Below are positions 18,948-26,880 of a DNA stretch of 64,000 bases, one piece after another. A program made the translations under genes and the position numbers. The stretch spans positions 1 to 64,000 of the forward strand of contig JAXHLO010000022.1 of NCBI GenBank assembly GCA_034522075.1. Reading direction: 5' to 3'. The number at the start of each line of letters is the position of its first letter. Position 1 is the stretch's first letter. This DNA is from UBA7803 sp034522075 (GTDB lineage Bacteria; Pseudomonadota; Gammaproteobacteria; Pseudomonadales; Azotimanducaceae). The notes beneath the pieces are model-generated. The model did no database searches, was not told the DNA's origin, and saw only the letters and a program-made list of their open reading frames with translations.

Positions 18948-19212
18948 CAAATGATCGATGTGCAACGCTGTGGTCTGCGTTGCTCTGAAAGTGAGTATTC
19001 CGAGTTAGCCGATTGGCGATATAGCGAACTTAGGCCTGAGTTTTGGTCTCTAATTTTCCGATGATGCTTCTGACAGTTTTATCGCTTAGGCTCTCAAGAG
19101 CGAACGCACTCAGCACCAGATCTACCACAGCCAGGAACGGCGCATCGCCGGAGCTTTCACTGCTCCAGACCGAGGGCAACTCTCCTGAATCTGGCGGGCC
19201 TCCAAACGCGCG

Positions 19213-19665
19213 CTAGACTCCACACAACTTCCTGGATCGAGTACGTTTCGTTTGGCGAGGCAAGCGGTCCAGCGCGGTTTCGGCGTCGGCAAGCGAGTTC
19301 GCGAGACCAGCTACATCGTGTCTGACGAAGAAATCGTGAATGTTTTTTGTTGGGAAAAACAGATAGTCACCTAATCGTTCGACGCCCGGAACTTCGTCGC
19401 TTTGGACTATGATGTGCTCAAGATCGGCGTAGTTAAGTTCAGACAGCGCCTGACGCAGCTTTGCCGCCAGCCGAGCAGCGCGCCGGATACGCTCTCGATT
19501 AAAACGGTATTAACACCGTGGAAGATGGGCCCGTCCATGTTCCGGAGTTCGCCACCCAGAGCGGTTTGGGGTCGAGGTTCAACTTCACATATTCGAGGAC
19601 CTCCGCAGCAAGCTTAGGGTCTTTTGGAGCACCCGTTCCAAATGCTCCTTCAGGTCAGGAATCAT
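19213..19665 (-). pseudogene. hypothetical gene coupled to the dusA-side integrase, frameshifted
   Basis: The ATG at 19665 overlaps the integrase TGA (ATGA). The chain reads MIPDLKEHLERVLQ, DPKLAAEVLEYVKLNLDPKP, LWVAELRNMDGPIFHGVNTV, ERIRRAARLAAKLRQALSEL, NYADLEHIIVQSDEVPGVER, LGDYLFFPTKNIHDFFVRHD and ends RKLCGV at TAG 19213. Three frame changes are needed. It is mostly helical and about 150 residues. A gene translationally coupled to an integrase could be a recombination partner, but nothing in it resembles a known excisionase. Confidence 0.45.
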
Positions 19666-20742
19666 CTCAACGCCACCTGGTCAACGGTGATATTCGTGTA
19701 GCGCTTCAGCGTCGCCCAGCTGCGGTGCAGGGAGAATGCCGGAACCCTCGCGGACCCTAATGCTTAAAAGAGCCGGGTGACGGCCGTGTGCCGGAGATCG
19801 TGAAAGCGAAGATCCTCTATACCGAGCAAACGACAGGCCCGGGTGAAGGCGGCGCTGATCGACTTGGAATTGTAGGGGAACACCCGATCCTCGCCCTTTG
19901 GTTTGGGCTGACGCTGGACAATGTCCCAGGCTTCCTGCGTATACCTGAAGGGCACCTTGAAGCGCACCCCACTCGGATCCTTCAGGCGCGGCACAATGCC
20001 CGTCAGCTTTTCGGGTCGTTGTCGGGCCACCGCAACTGGGGTGATCTCATCTTGGCGGCGGCACGAAGTACACGGCGAGATAACGACATCTGCCATAGGG
20101 ATCTCGCCCCGTGTCCCTTGCCGAAAGTGCGTGACAAGCTGGTTCAGTTCTTCATCACTCGCAACTCTGGTGCGCTCCTTGGACTTCGCCACCAGGCGCC
20201 GACGACGGCACTCCAGTCGCGCCTTCGATCTCGACGCGGTACCGGAATATCGAAACTTGCCCACGCAGCGTCTAGAACCGTCTGCAGCCGGGTTAGATCA
20301 TTGGAAGCGGTCGCCGGGACTAACGCCCGCCACGATCGTGCCGTCAGATTTCTTGTAACCCTCTACCCGCCGCTTGATGTGGGTAACGATGTCGCCAGAC
20401 CTAAGCTCTCCGACCGGGATGTGTGCCAGGGGCGCACGCTCGAGCAGTTCTAGGTCCTTGCCCACTGTTCGACCGTAGGACTTCGAATATTTGTTCGGAC
20501 GGATCAACTCCCCAACCGTTAAAGACGCCCCCTTTTGCACCAACTCTGCGAAAGCATCAGGATCGTCAAGGGCTTTCTTTAGCACCTTGTCCCGTTGTGC
20601 CCCCCAAGAATTGCCGTCCCGATAGTTTGGGAAGGATCTAGCCTCACGGTGTAATATGCGCCCGTCCTGCTCGTTATGAATACCGGGACGCCGATAAGAA
20701 GGTCTTGGTTTTGCCCACTCGCTTTTCGACAAAGTACGACAT
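19662..20742 (-). pseudogene. dusA-associated tyrosine integrase, frameshifted
   Basis: From ATG 20742 (MSYFVEKRVGKTKTFLSASR) the frame shifts to GIHNEQDGRILHREARSFPN, then SLTVGELIRPNKYSKSYGRT, a SAM-like DNA-binding region. Another shift near 20280 leads to TRVASDEELNQLVTHFRQGT, YNSKSISAAFTRACRLLGIE and DLRFHDLRHTAVTRLF with the catalytic HxxR. A further shift near 19765 reaches HRSWATLKRYTNITVDQVAL with the catalytic Tyr in RYTNI. The stop TGA 19662-19664 overlaps the next gene. The motif GIEDLRFHDLRH and the position beside the 5' end of dusA fit the integrases of dusA-associated integrative elements. It cannot be functional as given. Confidence 0.75.
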
Positions 20743-20746
20743 TCGG

Positions 20747-20782
20747 TACCCCAAAGACTTTTCAGTACCCCAATTCGGGGTA
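20747..20782. promoter_or_regulatory. repeat/inverted-repeat operator candidate
   Basis: tacccc occurs at 20747-20752 and 20766-20771. The second copy pairs with ggggta at 20777-20782 around the spacer aattc. It lies just upstream of the integrase ATG (20742) and about 100 bases before dusA. The arrangement suggests a repressor or recombination-directionality-factor site. Confidence 0.35.
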
Positions 20783-20879
20783 ATTAATACCTTGAGCGCG
20801 ACTTTGCACGGGGTGGCGTGGCGTTGCAAGTGTGTGCAATGATCTTCCTTTAAATACTCGTCTAGACTGGATATTCCCC

Positions 20880-21890
20880 ATGACCAGGGGCTTTGAGCCA
20901 AGCCGAAAACTCTGCGTCGCGCCCATGATGGCGTGGACCGATCGCCACTGCCGCTATCTGCATCGGCTGGCGGCGCCTCATGCCCTGCTCTTTACCGAGA
21001 TGGTAACCAGCGGCGCGCTGCGCTACGGGCCCGCTGAACGCCTGCTGCGCTTCGATGCCAGCGAGCACCCGGTGGCATTGCAGCTCGGCGGCAGCGACCC
21101 GGACGAGCTGGCAGCCGCCGCGCAGATGGGTGCTGCAGCCGGTTTCGACGAGATCAACCTGAACGTGGGTTGCCCGTCGCCGCGGGTCCGCCAGGGCCGT
21201 TTCGGGGCGTGCCTGATGCGCGAACCGGCACTGGTCGGCGACGCTGTGGCCGCCATGGCCGCCGCTGTGCCGGTGCCGGTCACGGTCAAGTGCCGCCTGG
21301 GAGTGGACGATGACGACAGCGTGGCGTTCCTCGAGCGCTTCGTCGAAACCGTCGCGAAGTCCGGCTGCCGGACCTTCTATCTGCATGCCCGCAAAGCGCT
21401 GCTGAACGGCCTGTCGCCGGCACAGAACCGCACCGTACCGCCGCTGGATTACGCGCGCGTATACGGCGTCAAGACCCGCTTTCCAGATCTCGAGATCGTC
21501 ATTAACGGCGGGATTCAAACGCCGCAGGAACTCGACACCCATCTCGCGGCGGTGGACGGCGTCATGATCGGCCGGGCGGCCTATCAGAATCCGCTGGTTC
21601 TGCGGGAGATGGATGAACACCTGCACTCGGAGCTGAGTGCAGGGGACGCCGATCCCGCCTGGGAGATCATGCAGGCCTATCGAGGCTACATGGCCGCAGA
21701 GCTGGCCGCCGGCACACGCCTGGCGGATATGACCCGACACGCCCTGGGTCTGTTCAATAGCCGTCCCGGCGCGCGGCGCTATCGTCGGATTCTCAGTGAC
21801 GCCGGACGATTGAAAGCCAATGATCTGAGCGTCGTAGACGAAGCTCTGGCAGCCGTGACGCGGAACAGGCCGGAAAGCCGGGCCGCCTGA
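20880..21890 (+). CDS. dusA: tRNA-dihydrouridine(20/20a) synthase DusA
   Basis: This flavin enzyme reduces uridine 20/20a in the tRNA D-loop to dihydrouridine with NADPH. 336 residues with the family start SRKLCVAPMMAWTDRHCRYL (FMN binding), LGGSDP and INLNVGCPSPRVRQG, followed by GRFGACLM, whose Cys111 is the expected catalytic cysteine. Further on are FYLHARKALLNGLSPAQNR and EIVINGGIQT for phosphate and FMN contacts. The start ATG 20880 is preferred over an in-frame ATG at 20832 because family members begin a few residues before VAPMM. The 5' end is the known target of dusA-associated integrases, and an integrase remnant lies just upstream. The coding frame is intact, so the insertion restored the gene. 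Confidence 0.95.
   Translation: MTRGFEPSRKLCVAPMMAWTDRHCRYLHRLAAPHALLFTEMVTSGALRYGPAERLLRFDASEHPVALQLGGSDPDELAAAAQMGAAAGFDEINLNVGCPSPRVRQGRFGACLMREPALVGDAVAAMAAAVPVPVTVKCRLGVDDDDSVAFLERFVETVAKSGCRTFYLHARKALLNGLSPAQNRTVPPLDYARVYGVKTRFPDLEIVINGGIQTPQELDTHLAAVDGVMIGRAAYQNPLVLREMDEHLHSELSAGDADPAWEIMQAYRGYMAAELAAGTRLADMTRHALGLFNSRPGARRYRRILSDAGRLKANDLSVVDEALAAVTRNRPESRAA
20905..20950. mobile_element. probable right attachment site of the island
   Basis: The first codons of dusA around gcgcccatgatggcgtgg are the region used by dusA-associated integrases, according to published work on this integrase family. The exact crossover core cannot be fixed because the matching repeat at the other end of the island is not recognisable in this window. 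Confidence 0.35.
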
Positions 21891-21900
21891 GGAGGAGTCA

Positions 21901-22344
21901 TTGCTCGGACAACTGCTGAATCGACTGAAAGAACCGCCCGGGGAAGACGAAGATGCCCAGCACCTGCAGGCACTGGCGGCGGCCGCTCTGCTGCTGGAGG
22001 TCGCCTGGGCCGATCATGAGATTGCTGATGCCGAACTCGCGCTGATCGAGCAGGAACTGCGCAGCCAGTTCGGGCTCGGCGAAGACGAGGTTGCTCAACT
22101 GGTCAGCGAGTCACGGGAGGCCCACAACGAAAGCGTCGGCATGTACGGCTATACCCGCACCATCAACGAAGAGTGGGACGAACCCCGGAAGTTTGCACTG
22201 GTCAACGCCCTGTGGCGCCTGGCCCTGGCCAACGAGGAACTCCATCACTACGAGGAACACACGATCCGCAAGATCGCCGAGTTGCTCTATCTGAGCCACA
22301 ACCGCTTCATCGAGGCCAAGCTTACAGCGAAGCGCGACGCCTGA
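21901..22344 (+). CDS. TerB-family tellurite-resistance-like protein
   Basis: 147 residues, all helical. ALAAAALLLEVAWADHEIAD, AELALIEQELRSQFGLGED, WRLALANEELHHYEEHTIRK and IAELLYLSHNRFIEAKL match the TerB/DUF533-like fold with paired acidic residues (WADHEI, NEELHHYEE) that may bind metal. The start is TTG at 21901 with ggagg ten bases upstream (gcctgaggaggagtcattg). It lies 10 bases after dusA and is probably cotranscribed. Its end overlaps the 3' end of the convergent phosphatase gene by 23 bases. Its true role is unknown; tellurite resistance is only the family name. Confidence 0.8.
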   Translation: MLGQLLNRLKEPPGEDEDAQHLQALAAAALLLEVAWADHEIADAELALIEQELRSQFGLGEDEVAQLVSESREAHNESVGMYGYTRTINEEWDEPRKFALVNALWRLALANEELHHYEEHTIRKIAELLYLSHNRFIEAKLTAKRDA

Positions 22345-23953
22345 CCGGTACCGGCAGGCATTCTTCTTCCAGGGTCGCCACCAGATCCTGAAAGGCCAGC
22401 CGGTTGGATTCATTCATATCCATGAGAATGCGGTGTGCTTCGAGCACCCGTGCGCGCACCTCGTCTTCGCTGGCGGCACAGCACGCCAGTTCACTGAGCT
22501 GGTCGCGGTGCTGCAGCGGATCTTCCACCAGGTTGAAGACGTCGTCGAGGCCCATGCTGACCAGAATGCGCGTGATATCCGGGCGCGTGGAAACCATGGT
22601 CGGCCGGTAGCCGAAACGCCGCTCGGCCTGAATCGACAGTTTGGCCAGCAGCCCCAGCGACGTGCTGTCAATGCTGTCGGTTTCCGCCAGATCCACGACG
22701 ACGGAGCGGAAGTCATCGTCGCCGAACATTCGATCAAGAAACGCGTCTACAGCCGTGCACAGGGTGAGCCTCACGTCGCCCTGAAACAGCAGCACGTATA
22801 CGCCGTCGTGATCACCGATCAGAATACGGCCGCGCAAAATCAACTCTCCCGTTCGGGATGCCAGCAGGCAGGTCATATCGTCTGGTCTGCTGTCGCTGTT
22901 GTAATTCAAATTCAGTCGGCTCCACATGTCCTCGACGCTGCCGCCCGCATTGGCCGCGCTCAACAGGCGCTGTTCCTTGGCCGGCAGATCGTCGAGCTTC
23001 ATGAGATCCAGGACCCCGTCAGAGAACATGACGAGCCGGTCGCCCGGTTCCATGGGCACCGTATAAGACTGATACTCCACCTCTTCGAACAACCCCACCG
23101 GCTTGCCGCGCTGCTCGACGAAATCGCTGCGGCCCGCTCTGGTCAGAATGGCCGGGGGATAGTGACCGCCGTTCACCAGGCGGATTTCCTGGGTATCCAG
23201 ATTGCCCACACCTAGTATCAATGCCACGTGTTTGTCGATGGACTGCTCGAGAAGTTCCCGATTGATCCACTGCAGAATCTCGCCGGGGTTGCTCAGCATG
23301 CTGGGCCGGAACTCGCGGCGCAGACGCCGTGAGAAGTTCTTCAACAGCACGGTGACGAACGCCGATGAGGCACCGTGACCGGAGACGTCGGCCACGTAGA
23401 AGGCGAAAAAACGGTCGGTAATACGGAAATAGTCGACGAAATCACCGGACAGAATCAGTGACGGCAGAATGTGGTGCTGCAGGCGGAAACCGTCGATAGC
23501 CATGGGGTTGGGCGGCAGCATGCCGAGCTGGATGTAGCGGCCGGCGCGCTGGTCGAGCTCCAGCTCCGCCATGAGGGCGCCCAGTTGCCGTTCCGCGTCG
23601 GAGGCCAGGGCCTTCCGGCGGTACCAGATGGCAGCCAGCCGCTCGCCAATGGCATCGTCGGACATTGGCAGCATCCACACGTCGCTGATGCCGGAGCGCA
23701 ACACCTCCAGCAGCGCCTCGGCGCCCAGCGCATCATTGCCGGCCAGCACCACGGGTATGCGCGGATGCTCTGCGGCAACCGCTCCGGCCTGATCTGCATC
23801 GCTGAGAATCACTGCTTCCGGCACCGTGTGCTCGCAAAGATTCATGACAACCTTCATATCCGCCGCGGAGCGCACCGAGAACCCGAGCCGGGTGAGCTGG
23901 TCCAGTAGCCGAGCCGATACATCTTCCCTGGCGACGGCCAGAACCAGGCTCAT
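22322..23953 (-). CDS. receiver-PP2C(SpoIIE)-STAS signalling protein
   Basis: 543 residues in three parts. Residues 1-120 form a receiver-like domain (SLVLAVAREDVSARLLDQLT, AVILSDADQAG), possibly degenerate. Residues 150-370 are a SpoIIE/RsbU-type PP2C phosphatase (LSGDFVDYFRITDRFFAFYV, ADVSGHGASSAFVTVLLKNF, GDRLVMFSDGVLDL, DDMTCL) with the metal-binding aspartates. Residues 375-480 resemble a STAS anti-anti-sigma domain (VVVDLAETDSIDSTSLGLLA), with Ser/Thr at the phosphorylation site. Such proteins control partner-switching pathways. Fusion of phosphatase and STAS in one chain suggests it dephosphorylates its own or a paralogous STAS domain. No anti-sigma kinase is nearby. It overlaps the TerB gene tail to tail. 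Confidence 0.85.
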   Translation of the reverse strand: MSLVLAVAREDVSARLLDQLTRLGFSVRSAADMKVVMNLCEHTVPEAVILSDADQAGAVAAEHPRIPVVLAGNDALGAEALLEVLRSGISDVWMLPMSDDAIGERLAAIWYRRKALASDAERQLGALMAELELDQRAGRYIQLGMLPPNPMAIDGFRLQHHILPSLILSGDFVDYFRITDRFFAFYVADVSGHGASSAFVTVLLKNFSRRLRREFRPSMLSNPGEILQWINRELLEQSIDKHVALILGVGNLDTQEIRLVNGGHYPPAILTRAGRSDFVEQRGKPVGLFEEVEYQSYTVPMEPGDRLVMFSDGVLDLMKLDDLPAKEQRLLSAANAGGSVEDMWSRLNLNYNSDSRPDDMTCLLASRTGELILRGRILIGDHDGVYVLLFQGDVRLTLCTAVDAFLDRMFGDDDFRSVVVDLAETDSIDSTSLGLLAKLSIQAERRFGYRPTMVSTRPDITRILVSMGLDDVFNLVEDPLQHRDQLSELACCAASEDEVRARVLEAHRILMDMNESNRLAFQDLVATLEEECLPVPVRRRASL

Positions 23954-24029
23954 ATTGGGGGGTGGAAAGCCATCATAGATGGGAGCGAAACCCTACTCTC
24001 CTCACCACACAATGACAAGCTACTCACTC

Positions 24030-24746
24030 TTAGCAATCGTCGAGGAACGGGTCGCATTCGACCTGTCCATCATTGATCTGGTATTCCCGGTTCTGCAGAT
24101 AGGCATCGCGTATGAACAGATAGCGGTCACCGGAAACCATTCGATCCGTGGAAAGCAGATCCGCCCGGGTGTCGATCAGATCTACCGCTAAGATGATCAT
24201 GCGATCCCGTTGCGGGGAGATGAGCCGCAGCGGGCTGGCGAACCCCTGCAGAACCATCCCCACGGCGTGGGTGGTCGTAGCCGGGCCGCGAAACGGTATC
24301 GTCAGAAACGGCCCCTGGCCCCCCGTCCATACCGCCAGGGTCTGACCGAAATCCTCGCTATGCCTGGGCAGACCATTGCGTCCGGCGATATCGAATAAGC
24401 CGCCAATACCGATGGTGGAGTTCACCAGAAAACGGGTGAAATCGCCGAGCCCGCGCTTGGGCTTACCTTGCAGAACCTGATTCAAGGCCACGACCGGCGT
24501 GCCCAGGTTTTCGAAGAAATTGCCGATACCTCGCTGTACCGGTTGCGGCGTCACCCGATCGTAACCGCTGGCCACGGGCCGCAACACCCAGCGGTCCACC
24601 GTGTCGTTGAATGCAAATATCTTGCGATTCGCCGGTTCCAGCGGGTCTTCCGCCCCGGCGGCCGGAACGGCACCCAACATCAGTACGCCGGCGCACAGCG
24701 TAGCCAGATTCCGACGGCAGGCAGCCGCCATTGACCAGTTCGTCAA
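24030..24746 (-). CDS. mlaA: MlaA-type phospholipid transport protein
   Basis: 238 residues. MlaA sits in the outer membrane and removes misplaced phospholipids from the outer leaflet, passing them to MlaC and MlaFEDB. The family motif DPLEPANRKIFAFNDTVDRW is at residues 34-53, followed by RGIGNFFENLGTPVVALNQV, GDFTRFLVNSTIGIGGLFDI and EDFGQTLAVWTGGQGPFLTI. The signal peptide ends GAVPAAGA and lacks a lipobox cysteine, so unlike E. coli MlaA it seems not to be a lipoprotein. The ATG overlaps the hvfC stop (ATGA), making it the last gene of the hvf operon; other mla genes are absent here. The C-terminus has two cysteines (CDPFLDDC). Confidence 0.9.
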   Translation of the reverse strand: MTNWSMAAACRRNLATLCAGVLMLGAVPAAGAEDPLEPANRKIFAFNDTVDRWVLRPVASGYDRVTPQPVQRGIGNFFENLGTPVVALNQVLQGKPKRGLGDFTRFLVNSTIGIGGLFDIAGRNGLPRHSEDFGQTLAVWTGGQGPFLTIPFRGPATTTHAVGMVLQGFASPLRLISPQRDRMIILAVDLIDTRADLLSTDRMVSGDRYLFIRDAYLQNREYQINDGQVECDPFLDDC

Positions 24747-25525
24747 CTCGAACCTCCAGTTTCGTTCTGAGTCCCGATCAGGATCTCAGCATTTCGCAAG
24801 CGCTCCAGGGTTGCAAGGCCCTCGCGGTTGATGACCTCCGGGTCGATGTCCGCTGCCCGGGCCGTGAGCCGCTGCAGGGCCTGCCGCCCGGTAACGCTGC
24901 CATCCAGCTCATCGAGCAGGGCCATGGTAAGGGCGTTGACCGCCATGAAACCGATACTGTCGTCACGGCGCCGGTAGACTATCAGTTGTGTGGGCCGTTC
25001 GCCCGGCGCCTGCGGCTGAAACTCCGGGCCGATCTGGTGCACGGGATAGGCGTAGGCGAGTTTCCAGATCAGCGGGGATACCACGGGTATTTCATCGAGC
25101 AGGTCACCGCCGGGATCGACACCCGCATCGGGGATCTCCTGCTCTGCCACCGACAGGGCCAGTTCCACCCACTCATAGTGACAGAGTTCCAGCAGAAACG
25201 CCGGCTCGGGAGCCTGCTGGCTGTCCGCCAGGAAGGTGAGAAACTCCTGCGAGATATCGAGAAAGTACGGTGAGTCGCTCGAGTGCTGATGAACGAAGGC
25301 CCGCACCAGCTCGTGCCAGCGCTCGTGACCCAGAACTTTCCTGGCCACCGGAAAGGTATTGGCCAGAAAAGACTCGATGTTGTTATAGAACAGATCCAGA
25401 TAGATCTGCATACGCCGCGGCTCGACATCGCCCGGCCGCGGGTACGCATCCGGATTGCGGATGTGAGAGGCAAATTCCAGTTGCCGGTCCATGAACTCCG
25501 GCAGGTTTTTACCCCGCCGCGACAC
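24743..25525 (-). CDS. hvfC: HvfC/BufC family RiPP maturation partner (DUF2063)
   Basis: 260 residues. The N-terminal DUF2063 domain reads LEFASHIRNPDAYPRPGDVE, RRMQIYLDLFYNNIESFLAN, TFPVARKVLGHERWHELVRA and SPYFLDISQEFLTFLAD. The second half (LELCHYEWVELALSV, LIWKLAYAYPVHQIGPEF) ends in a small winged-helix-like part (ELDGSVTGRQALQRLTARAA). In known systems this protein works with the MNIO enzyme HvfB, binding the leader or precursor peptide. The start overlaps the hvfB stop by 17 bases and the stop overlaps mlaA (ATGA), so hvfB-hvfC-mlaA are translationally linked. The name follows the Haemophilus hvf locus; the equivalent Caulobacter name is bufC. Confidence 0.85.
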   Translation of the reverse strand: MSRRGKNLPEFMDRQLEFASHIRNPDAYPRPGDVEPRRMQIYLDLFYNNIESFLANTFPVARKVLGHERWHELVRAFVHQHSSDSPYFLDISQEFLTFLADSQQAPEPAFLLELCHYEWVELALSVAEQEIPDAGVDPGGDLLDEIPVVSPLIWKLAYAYPVHQIGPEFQPQAPGERPTQLIVYRRRDDSIGFMAVNALTMALLDELDGSVTGRQALQRLTARAADIDPEVINREGLATLERLRNAEILIGTQNETGGSS

Positions 25526-26351
25526 GGCGCCCGGTGCTGGCCTGCAGGCTGCGAATACGCTCGATCTCGCCGAGCAATTCGGTCATGGGCGGAAAGTTGA
25601 AGTCGCGCTCCAGCAGGGTCGGCAATACACCCCAGGTCTGGTAAGCGGCGGCCAGTAGATCCCAGACCGGCTCGATCACCGCGGAACCATGGGTATCGAC
25701 CCGCAGATCCGGGGCCTCTTCGTAGTGGCCGGCGATATGCACGTATAGGGTGCGCGAGCCGTCGATGCCGCGCAGAAACTCATAGGGATCGTAGTCGAAA
25801 TTGATGCTGTTGACGTAAATGTTGTTCACGTCCAGCAGCAGGTCGCAATCAGCTTCCGACAGAACCGCATTGATGAATTCCAGCTCGGAAAGCTGCTGCC
25901 CGGGTGCCGCATAGTAGGAGACGTGCTCAATGCCGATGCGCCGCCCGAGAATGTCCTGGGTCTGGCGAATGCGCCCGGCAACGTAGTGCACGGCCTCTTC
26001 GGTAAACGGGATGGGCATGAGGTCGTAGAGATGCCCCTTGTCGTCGCTGCAGTAGCTCAGGTGCTCGGTGTAAGCGCGAACGTCGTGGGCGTCAAGGAAT
26101 TCCCGGACGGAGCGCAGGAACCCGGTATCCAGGGGCGCGGGACTACCGAGCGACAGCGACAGGCCGTGACACACCAGTGGAAACCGTTCGGCAACCCGAC
26201 GGAACTGGCGGCCGAAGCGGCCGCCAACCCCGATCCAGTTCTCCGGCGCCATCTCCATGAAGTCGACGGCGTCGTCGCTCATGTCGATGATCTGAGGCAG
26301 CAGGCCCCGGCGCAAACCGAGCCCTGCCCCGTGAACCGGAAAGGACTTCAT
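25509..26351 (-). CDS. hvfB: HvfB/BufB MNIO family enzyme (DUF692)
   Basis: 280 residues, a complete DUF692 TIM barrel. Members are multinuclear non-heme iron-dependent oxidative enzymes that convert cysteines of a partner peptide into oxazolone-thioamide or thiooxazole groups. Visible conserved parts are DFMEMAPENWIGVGGRFGRQ, LVCHGLSLSLGSPAPLDTGF, RAYTEHLSYCSDDKGHLYDL, IGIEHVSYYAAPG, CDLLLDVNNIYVNSINFDYD and TLYVHIAGHYE, which carry the His, Asp, Glu and Asn iron ligands typical of the family. It lies 24 bases after hvfA and overlaps hvfC. The substrate is almost certainly the EGKCG-repeat protein encoded just upstream. Confidence 0.9.
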   Translation of the reverse strand: MKSFPVHGAGLGLRRGLLPQIIDMSDDAVDFMEMAPENWIGVGGRFGRQFRRVAERFPLVCHGLSLSLGSPAPLDTGFLRSVREFLDAHDVRAYTEHLSYCSDDKGHLYDLMPIPFTEEAVHYVAGRIRQTQDILGRRIGIEHVSYYAAPGQQLSELEFINAVLSEADCDLLLDVNNIYVNSINFDYDPYEFLRGIDGSRTLYVHIAGHYEEAPDLRVDTHGSAVIEPVWDLLAAAYQTWGVLPTLLERDFNFPPMTELLGEIERIRSLQASTGRRVAAG

Positions 26352-26375
26352 GGCAGATGCGCTATGCTGATGCGC

Positions 26376-26811
26376 TTAAGCAGCACCGCCGCACTTGCCC
26401 TCGCCGCATTTGCCTTCGCCTTCGGCTTTGGACTCACCGCACTTGCCTTCGCCGCATTTGCCCTCACCTTCTGCCTTGGACTCGCCGCACTTGCCTTCGC
26501 CGCACTTGCCCTCACCTTCTGCCTTGGACTCGCCGCACTTGCCTTCGCCGCACTTGCCCTCGCCTTCGGCCTTGGACTCGCCGCACTTGCCTTCGCCGCA
26601 CTTGCCCTCGCCTTCAGACTTGGACTCGCCGCATTTGCCTTCGCCGCACTTGCCTTCACCTTCGCCTTTAGCCAGAAGGTCATAGCCGGAATCGAGTTCC
26701 TCGGCACCGAATGGATTGCTCTGAACGTCTGCAAAGCTGGTAGCTGCCAGCGACGCCACGAACGCTGTGGCCGATCGCGGCCGTAACGGGTTTCATTCGT
26801 TGATTCAACAT
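26376..26811 (-). CDS. hvfA: HvfA-type EGKCG-repeat precursor peptide; frameshift in signal peptide
   Basis: After a short N-terminal part (FADVQSNPFGAEELDSGYDL) the protein is an array of EGEGKCGEGKCGESKA units, six EGKCG pairs giving twelve cysteines, ending GEGKCGGAA. EGKCG is the motif whose cysteine is modified by HvfB/HvfC in the copper-binding HvfA/bufferin RiPPs. The start at ATG 26811 has ggag nine bases upstream and encodes MLNQRMKPVTAAI, a normal start of an export signal. The rest of the signal (TAFVASLAATSFA) is in another frame, so one extra base near 26767-26775 separates signal from body. In the body frame the only start is GTG 26759, which would lack the signal's first half. 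Most known HvfA proteins have far fewer EGKCG motifs. Product expected in the periplasm, with a copper-buffering role. Confidence 0.8.
26383..26665 (-). repeat. 48-bp tandem repeat array inside hvfA
   Basis: About five and a half near-perfect units of 48 bases, each encoding 16 residues with two EGKCG motifs. Third positions vary little (for example ggcaagtgcggcga recurs), showing recent expansion. Unit number could change by slippage or recombination, altering the number of modifiable cysteines. Confidence 0.85.
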
Positions 26812-26856
26812 GATCAAGATCTCCTCTCCGAGGACTGCCCCGGCTTGTTGTTTAAG

Positions 26857-26880
26857 GTATGAATTAGACGCCATTCATAC
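26857..26880. promoter_or_regulatory. inverted repeat upstream of hvfA
   Basis: Perfect 8-base arms gtatgaat (26857-26864) and attcatac (26873-26880) with an 8-base spacer. The spacer holds the candidate -10 element of the hvfA promoter, so a protein bound here would block or remodel that promoter. Candidate operator for a dimeric regulator. Confidence 0.5.

Noticed and set aside
17803..20756. 15-base match ctttggggtaccgaa at 17803 and its complement at 20742, considered as attachment repeats
   Set aside because: A few 15-base matches are expected by chance in a 64-kb window on both strands, and neither copy lies in the dusA target region.
26383..26665. CRISPR-like regular spacing
   Set aside because: The repeats are contiguous coding units without unique spacers.
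26395..26685. Repeat-rich plus-strand frames with HLPSPS or TCLRR repeats
   Set aside because: They are the complement of the hvfA 48-bp repeats; the EGKCG frame with hvfB and hvfC next to it is the real one.
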